A DNA stretch of 31,593 nucleotides from contig DASRHK010000099.1 in the NCBI GenBank assembly GCA_035650495.1, positions 1 through 31,593 of the forward strand, written 5' to 3'. Below are positions 6,761 through 15,843 of the stretch, in pieces. Source of the stretch: DASRHK01 sp035650495 (GTDB lineage: Bacteria; Pseudomonadota; Gammaproteobacteria; Nevskiales; Nevskiaceae). The notes below the pieces were generated by a model. The model did not search any database. It was not told where the DNA came from and worked only from the letters and a program-made list of their open reading frames with translations. Within the stretch, counting starts at the first letter, position 1; each line of letters starts with the position of its first letter. The position numbers were made by a program, and so were the translations under genes.

Positions 6761-9712
6761 GTGCGTGTTGCTTCACGATTCGCGCTGATCGCCGCCGCAG
6801 CGCTCGTTCTCGCCGGCTGCGCGAGCTCCGACGTGCCGCAACCCGGCGGCGGGACCGGTGGCGGGGGCGGATCGGGCTGCGGATTCGGCGACGCGTCGAC
6901 CGCGACGGTGCGCATCGCCAACAGTGGCCGCAAGCTCTCGCCGATCGGGCGCATGACGGCGGTCGGCGATTTCCCGACGGGCGGACGCTTGTCGCCGGAC
7001 GGAAAATTCTATTGGTCCGTCTCCGCGGGTCACGGCCAGAACGACGTGCACGTGGTCAACGTCGCGACCGGAAATATCTCGCAGGTGCTGCCGCTGCCCG
7101 GCAGCTACGGTCAGATGGCGTTCTCGCCCGACGGCACCAAGGCGTACGTCTCCGGCACGCCGAAAGGCGGCAGCGTTCCGAGCGGACCGACCGTCGGCGA
7201 CGACGGCGACGTCATCCACGTCTACGACATTTCGCCAAATGGATTTGCGACGGAGCTCGATCCGATCGCGCTGCCGGCGACGAGCGGCGGCGCCGCACGC
7301 TACAACGGCTTTCCGCCCGCCGAGCCGCCGGTTCCTGGCGTGACCTCGCCGCTGGTCAGCGGTCCGGTCGGACTCGCGGTGACGCCCGACGGCTCGAAGC
7401 TCCTCGTCGTGCTCTACAACGCCGATCAGGTCGCGATCATCGATCTCGCGAGCAACGCCGCCACGCTGGTCCACGTCGGTGAATATCCGTTCGCGGTCGG
7501 CATCGAGCGCAGCGGCAAGTTCGCGTACGTCACCAACGCGTACGACGGCACGCTGTCCAAGATCGACATCGCCGCCGCGTCGAACGTCGGCACCATCGGC
7601 GGCCTCGGAGGACCTGACGGCGATCTCAACTCGCAGCCGCAGTACGTCGTCGCCGATCCGATCAAAGACGTGATCTACGTCGCGGTCACCAATCACGACG
7701 GCGTCGCCGTCGTCGACACCAAGACCGACGCGGTGACGAAGTTCATCAGCCTGAAGCGCTCGGAAGGCTACGGCGCAGCGCCGGTCGCGGCTGCGCTGTC
7801 GAAGGACGCGTCGACTTTGTACGTGGCCAACGCGGGCGAGAATGCGATCGTCGCGATTGCGCTCACCGATCGCGCCGGCGCAAAAGCGTTCGACATCGTC
7901 GGCAAGATCCCGACGGCCGATTACACGACCGACGTGCAGGTTTCCTCCGACGGCTGCACGCTCGTGTGGCAGGCAGGTCGCGGCGTGGGCACCGGACCGA
8001 ATCCGCATTACTGCAGCTCGCACGGCTGTCCCGCGGTGAACAACGACACCAGTCCGGATGTGAGTCCGTATCCCAGCTACGTGCCCGACCTGCTGATCGG
8101 CCGCGTCGGCGTGCTGCCGCTGCCGAGCGATGCATCGTTCGCGCAGATGAGCTCGGTCGTCGATGCTGCGCAAACGCCGGAGAACGCGGTGCCTGCGCCG
8201 GCCGACACGCCGATCGTCGGCGCCGACGGCGGGCCGAGCGATCAGATCAAGTACGTGTTCTACGTCGTCAAGGAGAACCGCACCTACGATCAGATCTTCG
8301 GATCCGATCCGCGCGGCGACGGCGATCCGTCGCTGCAGGTGCTCGAAGACAACTGCGGGCCCGACAACACCGCGTTCCTCGGGGCCGATCGTAATCACCC
8401 CGGCTGCGGCGTGACGCCGAACCAGCATGCGCTGTCGCGGCAGTTCGTGCTGCTCGACAACTTCATGGAGGACAGCGAGGTCTCCACTGACGGCCACGTG
8501 ATCACCGCCGGCGCCTACGTCACCAACTACGACCTGAAGGCGATGCATCAGGACTACTCCGGCCGCCAGCGCCCCGCGCAGGAAGTCGGCGTGTTCCCGG
8601 TGACGTTCCCGCCGAAGTTCTTCCTGTTCGACCAGGCGGCGACGCAGGGCATCACGTTCCGCAACTACGGGGAGTATTCCGGCGGCGCGGCGCCGGTCGC
8701 GAGCTTCATGGGACTCGAAGCGGTCGACCTGCAGAATCGCCTCAACGATCTCAACTTCCATCTCGGCCGGCTCACCTATCCGCAGGTGCTCGCCAACAGC
8801 GCGCTCGAGTACGCGAGCAACATCTTCAACGGCTGCTTCCAGAACCAGAACGCGCCGAACTCGCCGCTGTGCGCGTTCGACTGCGGCATGGGCTGCAAGG
8901 GCAGCGCCGTGCTGGCGCAATCGCGCATCGACGTGTTCAACACGGAGTTCATGGTGCAGGACCTGCTCGGCACCGTGCCGCACTTCAATTACATGATCTT
9001 CATGAGCGACCACACCAACGGCGTCGGCGATGGCGCGCGCGATCCGCTGGCGATGAACGCGGAGAACGATCTCGGCGTCGGCCAGCTGATCGACATCCTG
9101 TCGCACTCGTCGATCTGGCCGCAGACCGTGGTGTTCGTGGTCGAGGACGACGCGCAGGACGGGGCCGATCATGTCGACGCGCATCGCGCGCCGATCACGA
9201 TTGCCGGACCGTATGTGAAGCACGGCGGCCAGGTGATCCACACGCGCTACGACCAGTACTCGGTGATCCGCACGATCGAGCTGATCCTCGGCATGGAGCC
9301 GCTGTCGGTGTTCGACGCCCTCGCCACGCCGATGTACGACGTGTTCACCTCGACGCCCGATCTCACCGCCTACGACGCGATCCAGCCCGAGCGCGATCTG
9401 CTGGCGACCTGCCCGTGCGCGCCGGAAGGCTCGAGCGGCAAAGCGCTCGCGCGGCAGAACGCGAAGCTCTCCGCTGCGCTGCCGTTCAACCAGGTCGATC
9501 GCGTGCCGCAGTCGATCAACGACCGGCTGCTCTGGCAGCGCGTGTTCGGCGACAAGCGCGCGGTGCCGCCGCCGGGTCCGAATGCGTCGCGGCTCGAGCA
9601 CGCGCGTGCCGAGGAAGTGATGCGCCTGTATGCGAAGCACGAGCGCAATCCCGAAGCGGCGCGCGAGAAGATCGGCGCGTATCTCGGCGCGACTGCGGAC
9701 GACGACGATTGA
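6761..9712 (+). CDS. Lipoprotein with YncE-type beta-propeller and phosphoesterase (PF04185) domain
   Basis: This 983-residue protein starts at a GTG two bases after the previous stop. The N-terminus is a lipoprotein signal with lipobox LAGC (Cys20) and a Gly-rich linker. Residues about 45-480 contain repeated SPDG, VANAG and AIIDLAS-type blades of a YVTN/YncE seven-bladed propeller. From about residue 495 a phosphoesterase domain follows: VKENRTYDQIFGSDP, NFMEDSEVSTDGH, NYMIFMSDHTNG, VVFVVEDDAQDGADHVDAHR and YDQYSVIRTIE. These match the alkaline-phosphatase-superfamily 'phosphoesterase family' with its metal-ligand Asp and His residues. The two-domain 'YncE family/alkaline phosphatase family' architecture is known in proteobacteria, but the natural substrate is not established. 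The protein is likely anchored to the outer membrane facing the periplasm or exterior, alongside the barrel protein. A longer frame reaching back to 5723 is not biologically plausible. Confidence 0.88.
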   Translation: MRVASRFALIAAAALVLAGCASSDVPQPGGGTGGGGGSGCGFGDASTATVRIANSGRKLSPIGRMTAVGDFPTGGRLSPDGKFYWSVSAGHGQNDVHVVNVATGNISQVLPLPGSYGQMAFSPDGTKAYVSGTPKGGSVPSGPTVGDDGDVIHVYDISPNGFATELDPIALPATSGGAARYNGFPPAEPPVPGVTSPLVSGPVGLAVTPDGSKLLVVLYNADQVAIIDLASNAATLVHVGEYPFAVGIERSGKFAYVTNAYDGTLSKIDIAAASNVGTIGGLGGPDGDLNSQPQYVVADPIKDVIYVAVTNHDGVAVVDTKTDAVTKFISLKRSEGYGAAPVAAALSKDASTLYVANAGENAIVAIALTDRAGAKAFDIVGKIPTADYTTDVQVSSDGCTLVWQAGRGVGTGPNPHYCSSHGCPAVNNDTSPDVSPYPSYVPDLLIGRVGVLPLPSDASFAQMSSVVDAAQTPENAVPAPADTPIVGADGGPSDQIKYVFYVVKENRTYDQIFGSDPRGDGDPSLQVLEDNCGPDNTAFLGADRNHPGCGVTPNQHALSRQFVLLDNFMEDSEVSTDGHVITAGAYVTNYDLKAMHQDYSGRQRPAQEVGVFPVTFPPKFFLFDQAATQGITFRNYGEYSGGAAPVASFMGLEAVDLQNRLNDLNFHLGRLTYPQVLANSALEYASNIFNGCFQNQNAPNSPLCAFDCGMGCKGSAVLAQSRIDVFNTEFMVQDLLGTVPHFNYMIFMSDHTNGVGDGARDPLAMNAENDLGVGQLIDILSHSSIWPQTVVFVVEDDAQDGADHVDAHRAPITIAGPYVKHGGQVIHTRYDQYSVIRTIELILGMEPLSVFDALATPMYDVFTSTPDLTAYDAIQPERDLLATCPCAPEGSSGKALARQNAKLSAALPFNQVDRVPQSINDRLLWQRVFGDKRAVPPPGPNASRLEHARAEEVMRLYAKHERNPEAAREKIGAYLGATADDDD

Positions 9713-9714
9713 TC

Positions 9715-9824
9715 TGCCGGCGTGTCGGGGTCCCGCCGGGGGCGCCTGAAAATTCCTTCCCTGGAGCTCGTGCACGGCCGTCCCTGGCCGCGCACGCCCC
9801 CGTCGAAACCCGACAACGCCGGCA
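9715..9824. repeat. Long imperfect inverted repeat between convergent genes
   Basis: The outer arms at 9715-9729 and 9809-9824 are reverse complements apart from one bulged base. Inner arms at 9737-9744 and 9795-9802 (CGGGGGCG / CGCCCCCG) also pair, and the loop contains GAGCTC and GTGCAC palindromes. The 110-base element fills most of the gap between the lipoprotein stop (9712) and the convergent SDR stop (9845). It has no T-run, so it is not a classical intrinsic terminator. It may be a bidirectional transcript end, or a REP/MITE-like dispersed repeat. Confidence 0.6.
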
Positions 9825-9844
9825 GGGCGACCCGCGGCTGACCG

Positions 9845-10645
<801 letters not shown>

Positions 10646-10647
10646 GG

Positions 10648-11778
10648 TCAGAGTGCCGCGAAGATCGCTTCGCACAGGCTGGTGCCGCGCGGATCGCCGA
10701 CGAGCTGCGCGCCCATTTGATTGCACACGTAGCCGATCGACACCTTGGCATCGAGATTCGCAGCGCCGAACGATCCGCCCCAGCCGCTGTGGCCGAACGT
10801 TTCCGCACGAGGTCCGAGCATGCCGACCGTGTTGTGCGACATGCCCATGCCCCAGTTGTCGGTGAAGCCGAGCAGGAGATCGGTCTTGCCGGTCTGTCTC
10901 TGCAGCATGCGATCGATCCCGGCGCGCGAAAGCAGGCGTGTGCCGCTGAGCTCTCCGCCGTTGGCAATCGCTGCGTAGATGCGGGCGAGACCTTGCGCGC
11001 TCGCGTGTCCGTTCGCCGCAGGAATCTCCGCCGCGCGCCACGCGCGCTGATTCGGCGCTTCCGGATCGAGCTGCGGATTCACCATCGCCGCGAGCGCTTG
11101 CGGCGGCTGCGTCAGGGCCGAGAGATCGGGCGGCTGCTTCGGGCCGTAGAGCGTGGCGACGCGCGACTCGAGCGAGTCCGACAAGCCGATGAACACGTCG
11201 GCGCCGAGCGGATCGCCGACGCGCTTGCGCAGGAACGCTCCGATCGATTCGCCCGCCGCGCGACGGAACACTTCGCCGGCGAGGAATCCCCAGGTCATCG
11301 CGTGATAGCTCGCGGCGCTCCCGGGCGGAAGCAGCGGCGGCTGACGCGCGAGGCGGGCGGTGATCTTCGGCCAATCGCAGAGATCATCGACGGTCGTCGG
11401 CTCGAGCAAGCCGGTGAGGCCGGCTTGATGCGAGAGCAGTTGCGCCACCGTCGTCGATCCTTTCCCGGCCGCGCCATACTCCGGCCAATAGCGCGTCACC
11501 GGCGCCGCATAGTCGAGCTTACCTTCGTCGACGAGCATCGCGATCGCGATGGCCGCGATGCCCTTCGTCGTCGAGTAGACGTTGATCAGCGAGTCACGCT
11601 GCCATCGGCGCGCGCGATCGCGATTCGTGTAGCCGCCCCACAAGTCGACGACGCACTTGCCGCCACGATAGACCGCGAGCGACGCGCCGAGCTCCTGATA
11701 TGCGTCGTCGCGCGCGAAGTTGGCGGCGAATGCATCGCGCACGCGCTCGAAACCGGGCGCGACGTTGCCTTCGATCAT
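10648..11778 (-). CDS. Serine beta-lactamase-like hydrolase (family VIII carboxylesterase type)
   Basis: The 376-residue protein starts at 11778, where a GAGGAA site precedes the ATG; the frame is open further upstream but lies inside the TetR gene there. It has the S-x-x-K nucleophile motif STTK (Ser69, Lys72), a Tyr motif SYHAM (Tyr158) and a GHSGWGG motif near residue 329 in place of the KTG box. These are hallmarks of class C beta-lactamase-fold esterases (EstB-like, family VIII). They hydrolyse short-chain esters or lactones rather than act as true antibiotic-resistance enzymes. No signal peptide is visible, so it is cytoplasmic. It overlaps the TetR gene by 4 bases and sits 2 bases ahead of the SDR, which implies translational coupling and a shared catabolic role. 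Confidence 0.9.
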   Translation of the reverse strand: MIEGNVAPGFERVRDAFAANFARDDAYQELGASLAVYRGGKCVVDLWGGYTNRDRARRWQRDSLINVYSTTKGIAAIAIAMLVDEGKLDYAAPVTRYWPEYGAAGKGSTTVAQLLSHQAGLTGLLEPTTVDDLCDWPKITARLARQPPLLPPGSAASYHAMTWGFLAGEVFRRAAGESIGAFLRKRVGDPLGADVFIGLSDSLESRVATLYGPKQPPDLSALTQPPQALAAMVNPQLDPEAPNQRAWRAAEIPAANGHASAQGLARIYAAIANGGELSGTRLLSRAGIDRMLQRQTGKTDLLLGFTDNWGMGMSHNTVGMLGPRAETFGHSGWGGSFGAANLDAKVSIGYVCNQMGAQLVGDPRGTSLCEAIFAAL

Positions 11779-13031
11779 TTCCTCTTCCTCCGGATGCCAT
11801 GTGAGAACAGCGCGACGATCTCGTCGGCGAGCTGGCGCGACGACGGCCCGCTCTGCGCGTCCCACCACTTCGGGATCCAGCCGAACGCGCCGGCGCCGGC
11901 GAGCGAGAGCGTGTGCACGTCGAACTTGCGCAGGCTGCGATCGGCGATGCCGTCGTGATTGAATTTCTCGAAGCGCTTGGTGATGCGCTCCGATCGCGCG
12001 CGGATGTCGCGCAGCGCGCTCGCGGGCAGCATCTCCAGCCCGGTGAGCGGCGACAGAGGCGCGTGATCCGACGCCTGCGCCTGCACGTTGAGATGCAGGC
12101 CGATCATCGTGCGCTCGTAACCGGTCGCGCCGGCCTTGCTCGCCGCTTCAGCGAAGCGCTCGTAGAGATCGGTTGCGCGCTGCTGGCAGCGCATCACCAG
12201 CGTGCGCTTCTGCGGCAGGTGGTGATAGAACGCGCCCTTGGTGGCGCCGAGCGCCGCGGTGATGTCGTCGAGCGAGGTGCCGTCGATGCCGCGCTGGTTG
12301 AACAGGCGCGATGCGGTCATCAGCAAGAGCTCGACCTTGTGCTCGGAAGCGTCGCGGCGATCGAAGACGTTGCCGGGCCGGAAGGCGAAGTCGGCGAAGT
12401 CGAGCGGGCAATGGAACGGCGCGTCGGGATCGGCGGCGGTGCCGTTCTCCACGAGATCACACAGCGCCTCGGCCGCGCGCGCTCGGATGTCGGCGCCGTA
12501 GCCGGACACATATTCCGTCGCGAGCGGCACCCACGAGACCATGCCGAACAGCGTTTGCGCAACGACGTTGGCGTCGCAATCGCGCAGGGAGCGATCTTCG
12601 ATCCCGTCCTCGACGAAGCGGCGCAGCCCGCGCATGTTGCGCGCGTGGGCCGCGTCGATCTCGCGCCGCTGCTCGCCGCCGAGATAGGCGATCTCGCTCA
12701 GCACGACCGCAGGCGCACGCTGCGGATCGAGCGCGAGGCGCAGGAAGCAGATCAGGCGCGCGAGACCGTTCCTCTCGTTCCTCGCGGTTGCGAGGTCCTG
12801 TGCCGTCGCCCGGCAAGCGCGCAGATAGGAGCGGTAGGCGAGGTCCTCGCGCGAATCGACGTAGTAGTAGAGCGCCGCGCGGCCGATGCCGACCTGCTTC
12901 GCCACGTGCGCAAGCCGCGCCCCGGCGATGCCGCGGGCGTTCAGCTCGACCGCCGCCGCGTCGAGCAGGGCGTCGAGCTTCGCGGAGTCGGGCTCCGGCT
13001 TCTTCCAGGCGGCACGTTTGACAGCGCTCAT
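11775..13031 (-). CDS. Tandem TetR-family transcriptional regulator (two TetR units in one chain)
   Basis: This 418-residue protein is about twice the usual TetR length and contains two complete N-terminal helix-turn-helix units. The first lies near residues 38-66 (LAHVAKQVGIGRAALYYYV) and the second near 250-278 (LDDITAALGATKGAFYHHL). Each is followed by its own alpha-helical ligand/dimer region, and related phrases such as DRSLRDCDANV and DRSLRKFDVHT appear in both halves. A covalent TetR dimer or pseudo-dimer is implied, with two non-identical DNA-reading heads that could recognise an asymmetric operator. It is the first gene of the leftward operon and is divergent from the TonB receptor. 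It therefore very likely represses both directions until a pathway ligand binds. Its promoter leaves almost no 5' leader, so translation may be leaderless. Confidence 0.9.
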   Translation of the reverse strand: MSAVKRAAWKKPEPDSAKLDALLDAAAVELNARGIAGARLAHVAKQVGIGRAALYYYVDSREDLAYRSYLRACRATAQDLATARNERNGLARLICFLRLALDPQRAPAVVLSEIAYLGGEQRREIDAAHARNMRGLRRFVEDGIEDRSLRDCDANVVAQTLFGMVSWVPLATEYVSGYGADIRARAAEALCDLVENGTAADPDAPFHCPLDFADFAFRPGNVFDRRDASEHKVELLLMTASRLFNQRGIDGTSLDDITAALGATKGAFYHHLPQKRTLVMRCQQRATDLYERFAEAASKAGATGYERTMIGLHLNVQAQASDHAPLSPLTGLEMLPASALRDIRARSERITKRFEKFNHDGIADRSLRKFDVHTLSLAGAGAFGWIPKWWDAQSGPSSRQLADEIVALFSHGIRRKRK

Positions 13032-13046
13032 GTGACGTCATAGTAT
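13018..13046 (+). promoter_or_regulatory. Sigma70-type promoter for the TonB receptor operon
   Basis: A consensus TTGACA at 13018-13023 and a TAGTAT at 13041-13046 are separated by 17 bases. Transcription would start near 13053, giving a leader of about 40 bases before the ATG at 13094. The -35 box lies inside the first codons of the divergent TetR gene. The -10 box is shared with the opposing promoter. Confidence 0.75.
13033..13040. promoter_or_regulatory. Candidate operator: TGACGTCA palindrome in the divergent promoter
   Basis: A perfect 8-base palindrome, TGACGTCA, lies in the spacer of the rightward promoter and at the expected start site of the leftward one. A repressor bound here could block both. 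The tandem TetR encoded next door is the obvious candidate ligand, but the full operator length cannot be read from a single copy. Confidence 0.4.
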
Positions 13047-13067
13047 CACGACATACCGAAGTGTCAA
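13040..13067 (-). promoter_or_regulatory. Sigma70-type promoter for the TetR-hydrolase-SDR operon
   Basis: On the minus strand a consensus TTGACA (13067-13062) is followed after 16 bases by TACTAT (13045-13040). Only 8 bases separate the -10 box from the TetR ATG at 13031. The predicted transcript therefore begins within about three bases of the start codon and is effectively leaderless. The -10 box overlaps the rightward promoter's -10 by five bases. Confidence 0.75.
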
Positions 13068-13093
13068 ATCATTTCGGATCGGAGGAGGAAGCG

Positions 13094-15532
13094 ATGAGCC
13101 AGGGGAGAACCTTCGCGATGCTGGCGGGCCTGATGCTGGCGAGCGCGGTCGCGGCGCAGGATCCATCGACGCCCGCGGAAACGCCGGCTCCGGAACCAGC
13201 GCCCGCAGCCGAAACACCGTCGACGCCTGAAGCGTCGCCGGCGCCGCAACCCGACCTCGCGGAGACGCCGACGATCCCCGTCGCCGAGGCGAGCACGCAG
13301 AAGCTCGAGGAAGTCGTCGTCACCGCGCAGAAGCGCGTGCAGCGCCTGGTCGACGTGCCGATCAACGTGTCGAGCATGTCGGAGAAGGAAGTCCGCGAGA
13401 CGCGCATCGAGCAGGTGCGCGACGTCGCGTCCTTCATCCCCAACGTCGACATCAAGGAGCAGGTGCCCGGCGGCATTCCCGTCGTGTCGATCCGCGGCGT
13501 CTCGCTCGACGATTTCTCCTCGACCAATTCGCCGGCGGCCGGCGTCTACGTCGATCAGGTCACGCTGTCGTCGCTCGCGCTGATGAGCTTCGATCTCTAC
13601 GACATCGAGCGCATCGAAGTGCTGAAAGGTCCGCAGGGCACGCTCTACGGCCGCAACTCCACGGCGGGCGCGATCAACATCATCTCGGCGCGGCCGACCT
13701 TCCATAACGAGGCGTATTTCACCGCCGGTTACGGCAACTACAAGACGTCGAACGTCGAAGGCATGCTGAACCTGCCGCTCGGCGATCAGCTCGCGTTCCG
13801 CATCGCCGGGAAATACATCCGGCAAGGGCAGGGCTTTTGGCAATCGCGCCGTGGCTCGGCCGAGCAGGACCCGGGCGGACTGGTCACCGTGCCGACGCTG
13901 CCGGTGATCGGACAGCTGCCGCGCTTGCCGGTGCCGCCGGTCTCCTTCGGCACTGACACCAGCAACGACCCGATCGTGCGCGACATCGGCAGGCGCGACA
14001 TCATCCTTGGCCGCGCGCATCTGCTCTGGGACGCGACGACCGATCTGCGCTTCGACCTGAAAGTCGAAGGCGAGCGCAGCCGATCCGAGATGGGACAGCC
14101 CGAGCAATTCGGCAGCCTTTGCCAGCCGAACTTCACGCCGATCGATCCCGATCATTGCAGCGACGCGCTCGGCTACTCCGATCGCGATCGCGATCCGTAC
14201 AAGGGCGACTGGCGCGGCGATTTCCCGTACACGATCGATCAGCTGGGCGAGACGCTGACCGCCGAGTGGGATCTCGGCTGGGCGACGCTGTCGTCGGTGT
14301 CGGGCTACATCTCGATGCGGCGCTTCTTCCACATCGACGTCGACGGCTCGCCGGCGGACGAGTTCGATTTCTTCCAGCACGACAACGTCAAGCAGTTCAC
14401 GCAGGAGCTCCGGCTCGCGGGCACCAGCGATCTGGTCGACTGGCTCGGCGGCGTGTTCTGGTCGAAGGATCACGTCGTCGTCTACACGCCGGGCGATCAC
14501 GAGGACCTGATCCCGAATGAGCACACGATCATCACCGCCGATCAGCACACCAAGTCGGCGGCCGCGTTCGTCAACGGCGATTGGCACCTGACCAAGCGGC
14601 TCGGTCTCACCACCGGGCTGCGCTACACCTACGAGACGCGCGCTTACGTCGGCGGCACGACATGGACGGTGACGGTGCCGAACGAGATCGAGTCGACGCA
14701 TCAGGACAGCTCGATCATGGACCACAACTGGTCGTGGAAGGCGGGGCTCAATTTCGCGCCGACCAAGCGCTCGCTGATCTACGCGAACGCGTCGAAGGGC
14801 ATCAAGTCGGGCGGCTACTTCTCCGGCGTCACCAACAACAACGGCCAGCTCAATCCGTACAAGCCCGAGCACCTGACCGCGTACGAGATCGGTGCGAAGA
14901 CATCCGGGATGTTCTCCGTCAACGGCAGCCTGTTCTATTACGATTATCACGACGTGCAGGTCTTCATGCGCTCCAGCGACGTGCCGGCGCAATTCATCGG
15001 CAATGTCGACAAGGCGCATCTCTACGGCGTCGATCTCGAAGCGATGCTGCGCGCCGGCGGACTCACGCTGCGCGCGGGCGGCGGATTGCTGAAGTCGTAC
15101 CTCGGATCGTTCCCGAGCCCGTCGGGCGGCGGACTCGTCTCCGTGCCGGGCTCGCCGCCTCCGGACATCCCTGCCGGCAATCGCCTGGCGAACGCGCCGG
15201 AGCGCACGCTCTCCGGCCTCGCGCGCTACGAGTTCCCGCTGTTCTCCACCAACACGCTGATCGGCGCGCAGGCCGACGCGCACTACTCGAGCATGGCGTT
15301 CAAGGAAGCGACCAACGATCCGCTGATCGCGTCGGGCAGCTACGTCGTCTACAACGCGCGACTGTCGCTGCTGTCCGCGCAGCGCAACTGGGAAGTCGCG
15401 TTCTGGGGCCGCAACCTCGGCAACAGGCTCTACGTGTCGCAGGGACTGGACATCGGCGTGTTCTTCTTCGGCAACCGCAACTACAACGCGCCGCGGACGT
15501 TCGGCGCGGACTTCACCTTCTCGTTCTTCTGA
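13094..15532 (+). CDS. TonB-dependent receptor
   Basis: This 812-residue protein starts at the ATG at 13094 behind GGAGGAGG. An upstream in-frame GTG at 13061 lacks such a site. A signal peptide of about 22 residues and a Pro/Ala/Glu-rich linker lead to the TonB-box-like stretch LEEVVVTAQKR. The plug domain follows, with DVPINVS, SIRGVSLDDF and the IERIEVLKGPQGTLYGRNSTAGAIN-type signature near its end. The remainder is a 22-strand barrel ending in an aromatic C-terminus (TFSFF). The sequence resembles the large sphingomonad/gammaproteobacterial group of receptors that import hydrophobic or aromatic organic substrates rather than only siderophores. It heads the rightward operon, and its divergent partner operon encodes a TetR, an esterase-like hydrolase and an SDR, so it probably imports the substrate that those enzymes process. 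Confidence 0.93.
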   Translation: MSQGRTFAMLAGLMLASAVAAQDPSTPAETPAPEPAPAAETPSTPEASPAPQPDLAETPTIPVAEASTQKLEEVVVTAQKRVQRLVDVPINVSSMSEKEVRETRIEQVRDVASFIPNVDIKEQVPGGIPVVSIRGVSLDDFSSTNSPAAGVYVDQVTLSSLALMSFDLYDIERIEVLKGPQGTLYGRNSTAGAINIISARPTFHNEAYFTAGYGNYKTSNVEGMLNLPLGDQLAFRIAGKYIRQGQGFWQSRRGSAEQDPGGLVTVPTLPVIGQLPRLPVPPVSFGTDTSNDPIVRDIGRRDIILGRAHLLWDATTDLRFDLKVEGERSRSEMGQPEQFGSLCQPNFTPIDPDHCSDALGYSDRDRDPYKGDWRGDFPYTIDQLGETLTAEWDLGWATLSSVSGYISMRRFFHIDVDGSPADEFDFFQHDNVKQFTQELRLAGTSDLVDWLGGVFWSKDHVVVYTPGDHEDLIPNEHTIITADQHTKSAAAFVNGDWHLTKRLGLTTGLRYTYETRAYVGGTTWTVTVPNEIESTHQDSSIMDHNWSWKAGLNFAPTKRSLIYANASKGIKSGGYFSGVTNNNGQLNPYKPEHLTAYEIGAKTSGMFSVNGSLFYYDYHDVQVFMRSSDVPAQFIGNVDKAHLYGVDLEAMLRAGGLTLRAGGGLLKSYLGSFPSPSGGGLVSVPGSPPPDIPAGNRLANAPERTLSGLARYEFPLFSTNTLIGAQADAHYSSMAFKEATNDPLIASGSYVVYNARLSLLSAQRNWEVAFWGRNLGNRLYVSQGLDIGVFFFGNRNYNAPRTFGADFTFSFF

Positions 15533-15534
15533 AT

Positions 15535-15843
15535 ATGCTCACCATCCTCTTCTACATGACTGGCAAGCCTGGCGCTGACGCGCAACTCGAGGCGCTCGTG
15601 CGCGAGATGGTCGACGAGTCGCGCGCGCACGACGGCTGCGTGACTTACACGTTCCATCGGCAAGCCGACGACGCACGCGAATGGATGCTGATCGAAGAGT
15701 GGCGCGACAAGGCAGCGCTGAACGGGCACGTCGAGCGCATGAAGGCGCGCTTCGGCGAGCCACCGCCCGGAGCGCGCTTGCCCGCGCGGCTCGATGCGCT
15801 CACGGAATCGTCGCGCTTCGCGTTCTACCAGGCGCTGTCGTGA
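15535..15843 (+). CDS. Antibiotic biosynthesis monooxygenase (ABM) domain protein
   Basis: This 102-residue protein begins with an ATG two bases after the receptor's stop codon. It has the ferredoxin-like ABM fold pattern: LTILFYMTGKPGADAQLEALVREMVDESRAHDGCVTY, then a tyrosine/phenylalanine-rich strand and IEEWRDKAALNGHVE. Single-domain ABM proteins are small dimeric, cofactor-free quinol or aromatic monooxygenases, or heme- or stress-related proteins. Which applies here cannot be told. Its position between a receptor and an MDR reductase supports a role in modifying an imported organic compound. The next gene's GTG overlaps its stop by three bases. Confidence 0.82.
   Translation: MLTILFYMTGKPGADAQLEALVREMVDESRAHDGCVTYTFHRQADDAREWMLIEEWRDKAALNGHVERMKARFGEPPPGARLPARLDALTESSRFAFYQALS

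Noticed and set aside
5723..9712. Single 1329-residue plus-strand frame including the lipoprotein
   Set aside because: The first 346 codons run antisense to ygiD and through the barrel gene in another phase; the lipoprotein signal at 6761 marks the true start.
6773..9775. Minus-strand frame of 1000 codons opposite the phosphoesterase lipoprotein
   Set aside because: Same shadow pattern of Arg/Asp/His-rich sequence; the plus strand carries a lipobox and two recognisable domains.
10648..11778. Antibiotic-resistance beta-lactamase
   Set aside because: It has S-x-x-K but a GHSG motif instead of KTG and no signal peptide, which fits family VIII esterases; catabolic neighbours support that.
13064..15283. 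Minus-strand frame of 739 codons opposite the TonB receptor
   Set aside because: Low-complexity Arg/Asp/Val composition with no domain; opposite strand is an unmistakable receptor.
15681..15839. Upstream extension of the MDR reductase
   Set aside because: It overlaps the ABM coding region in another phase; the GTG at 15840 matches the family N-terminus.
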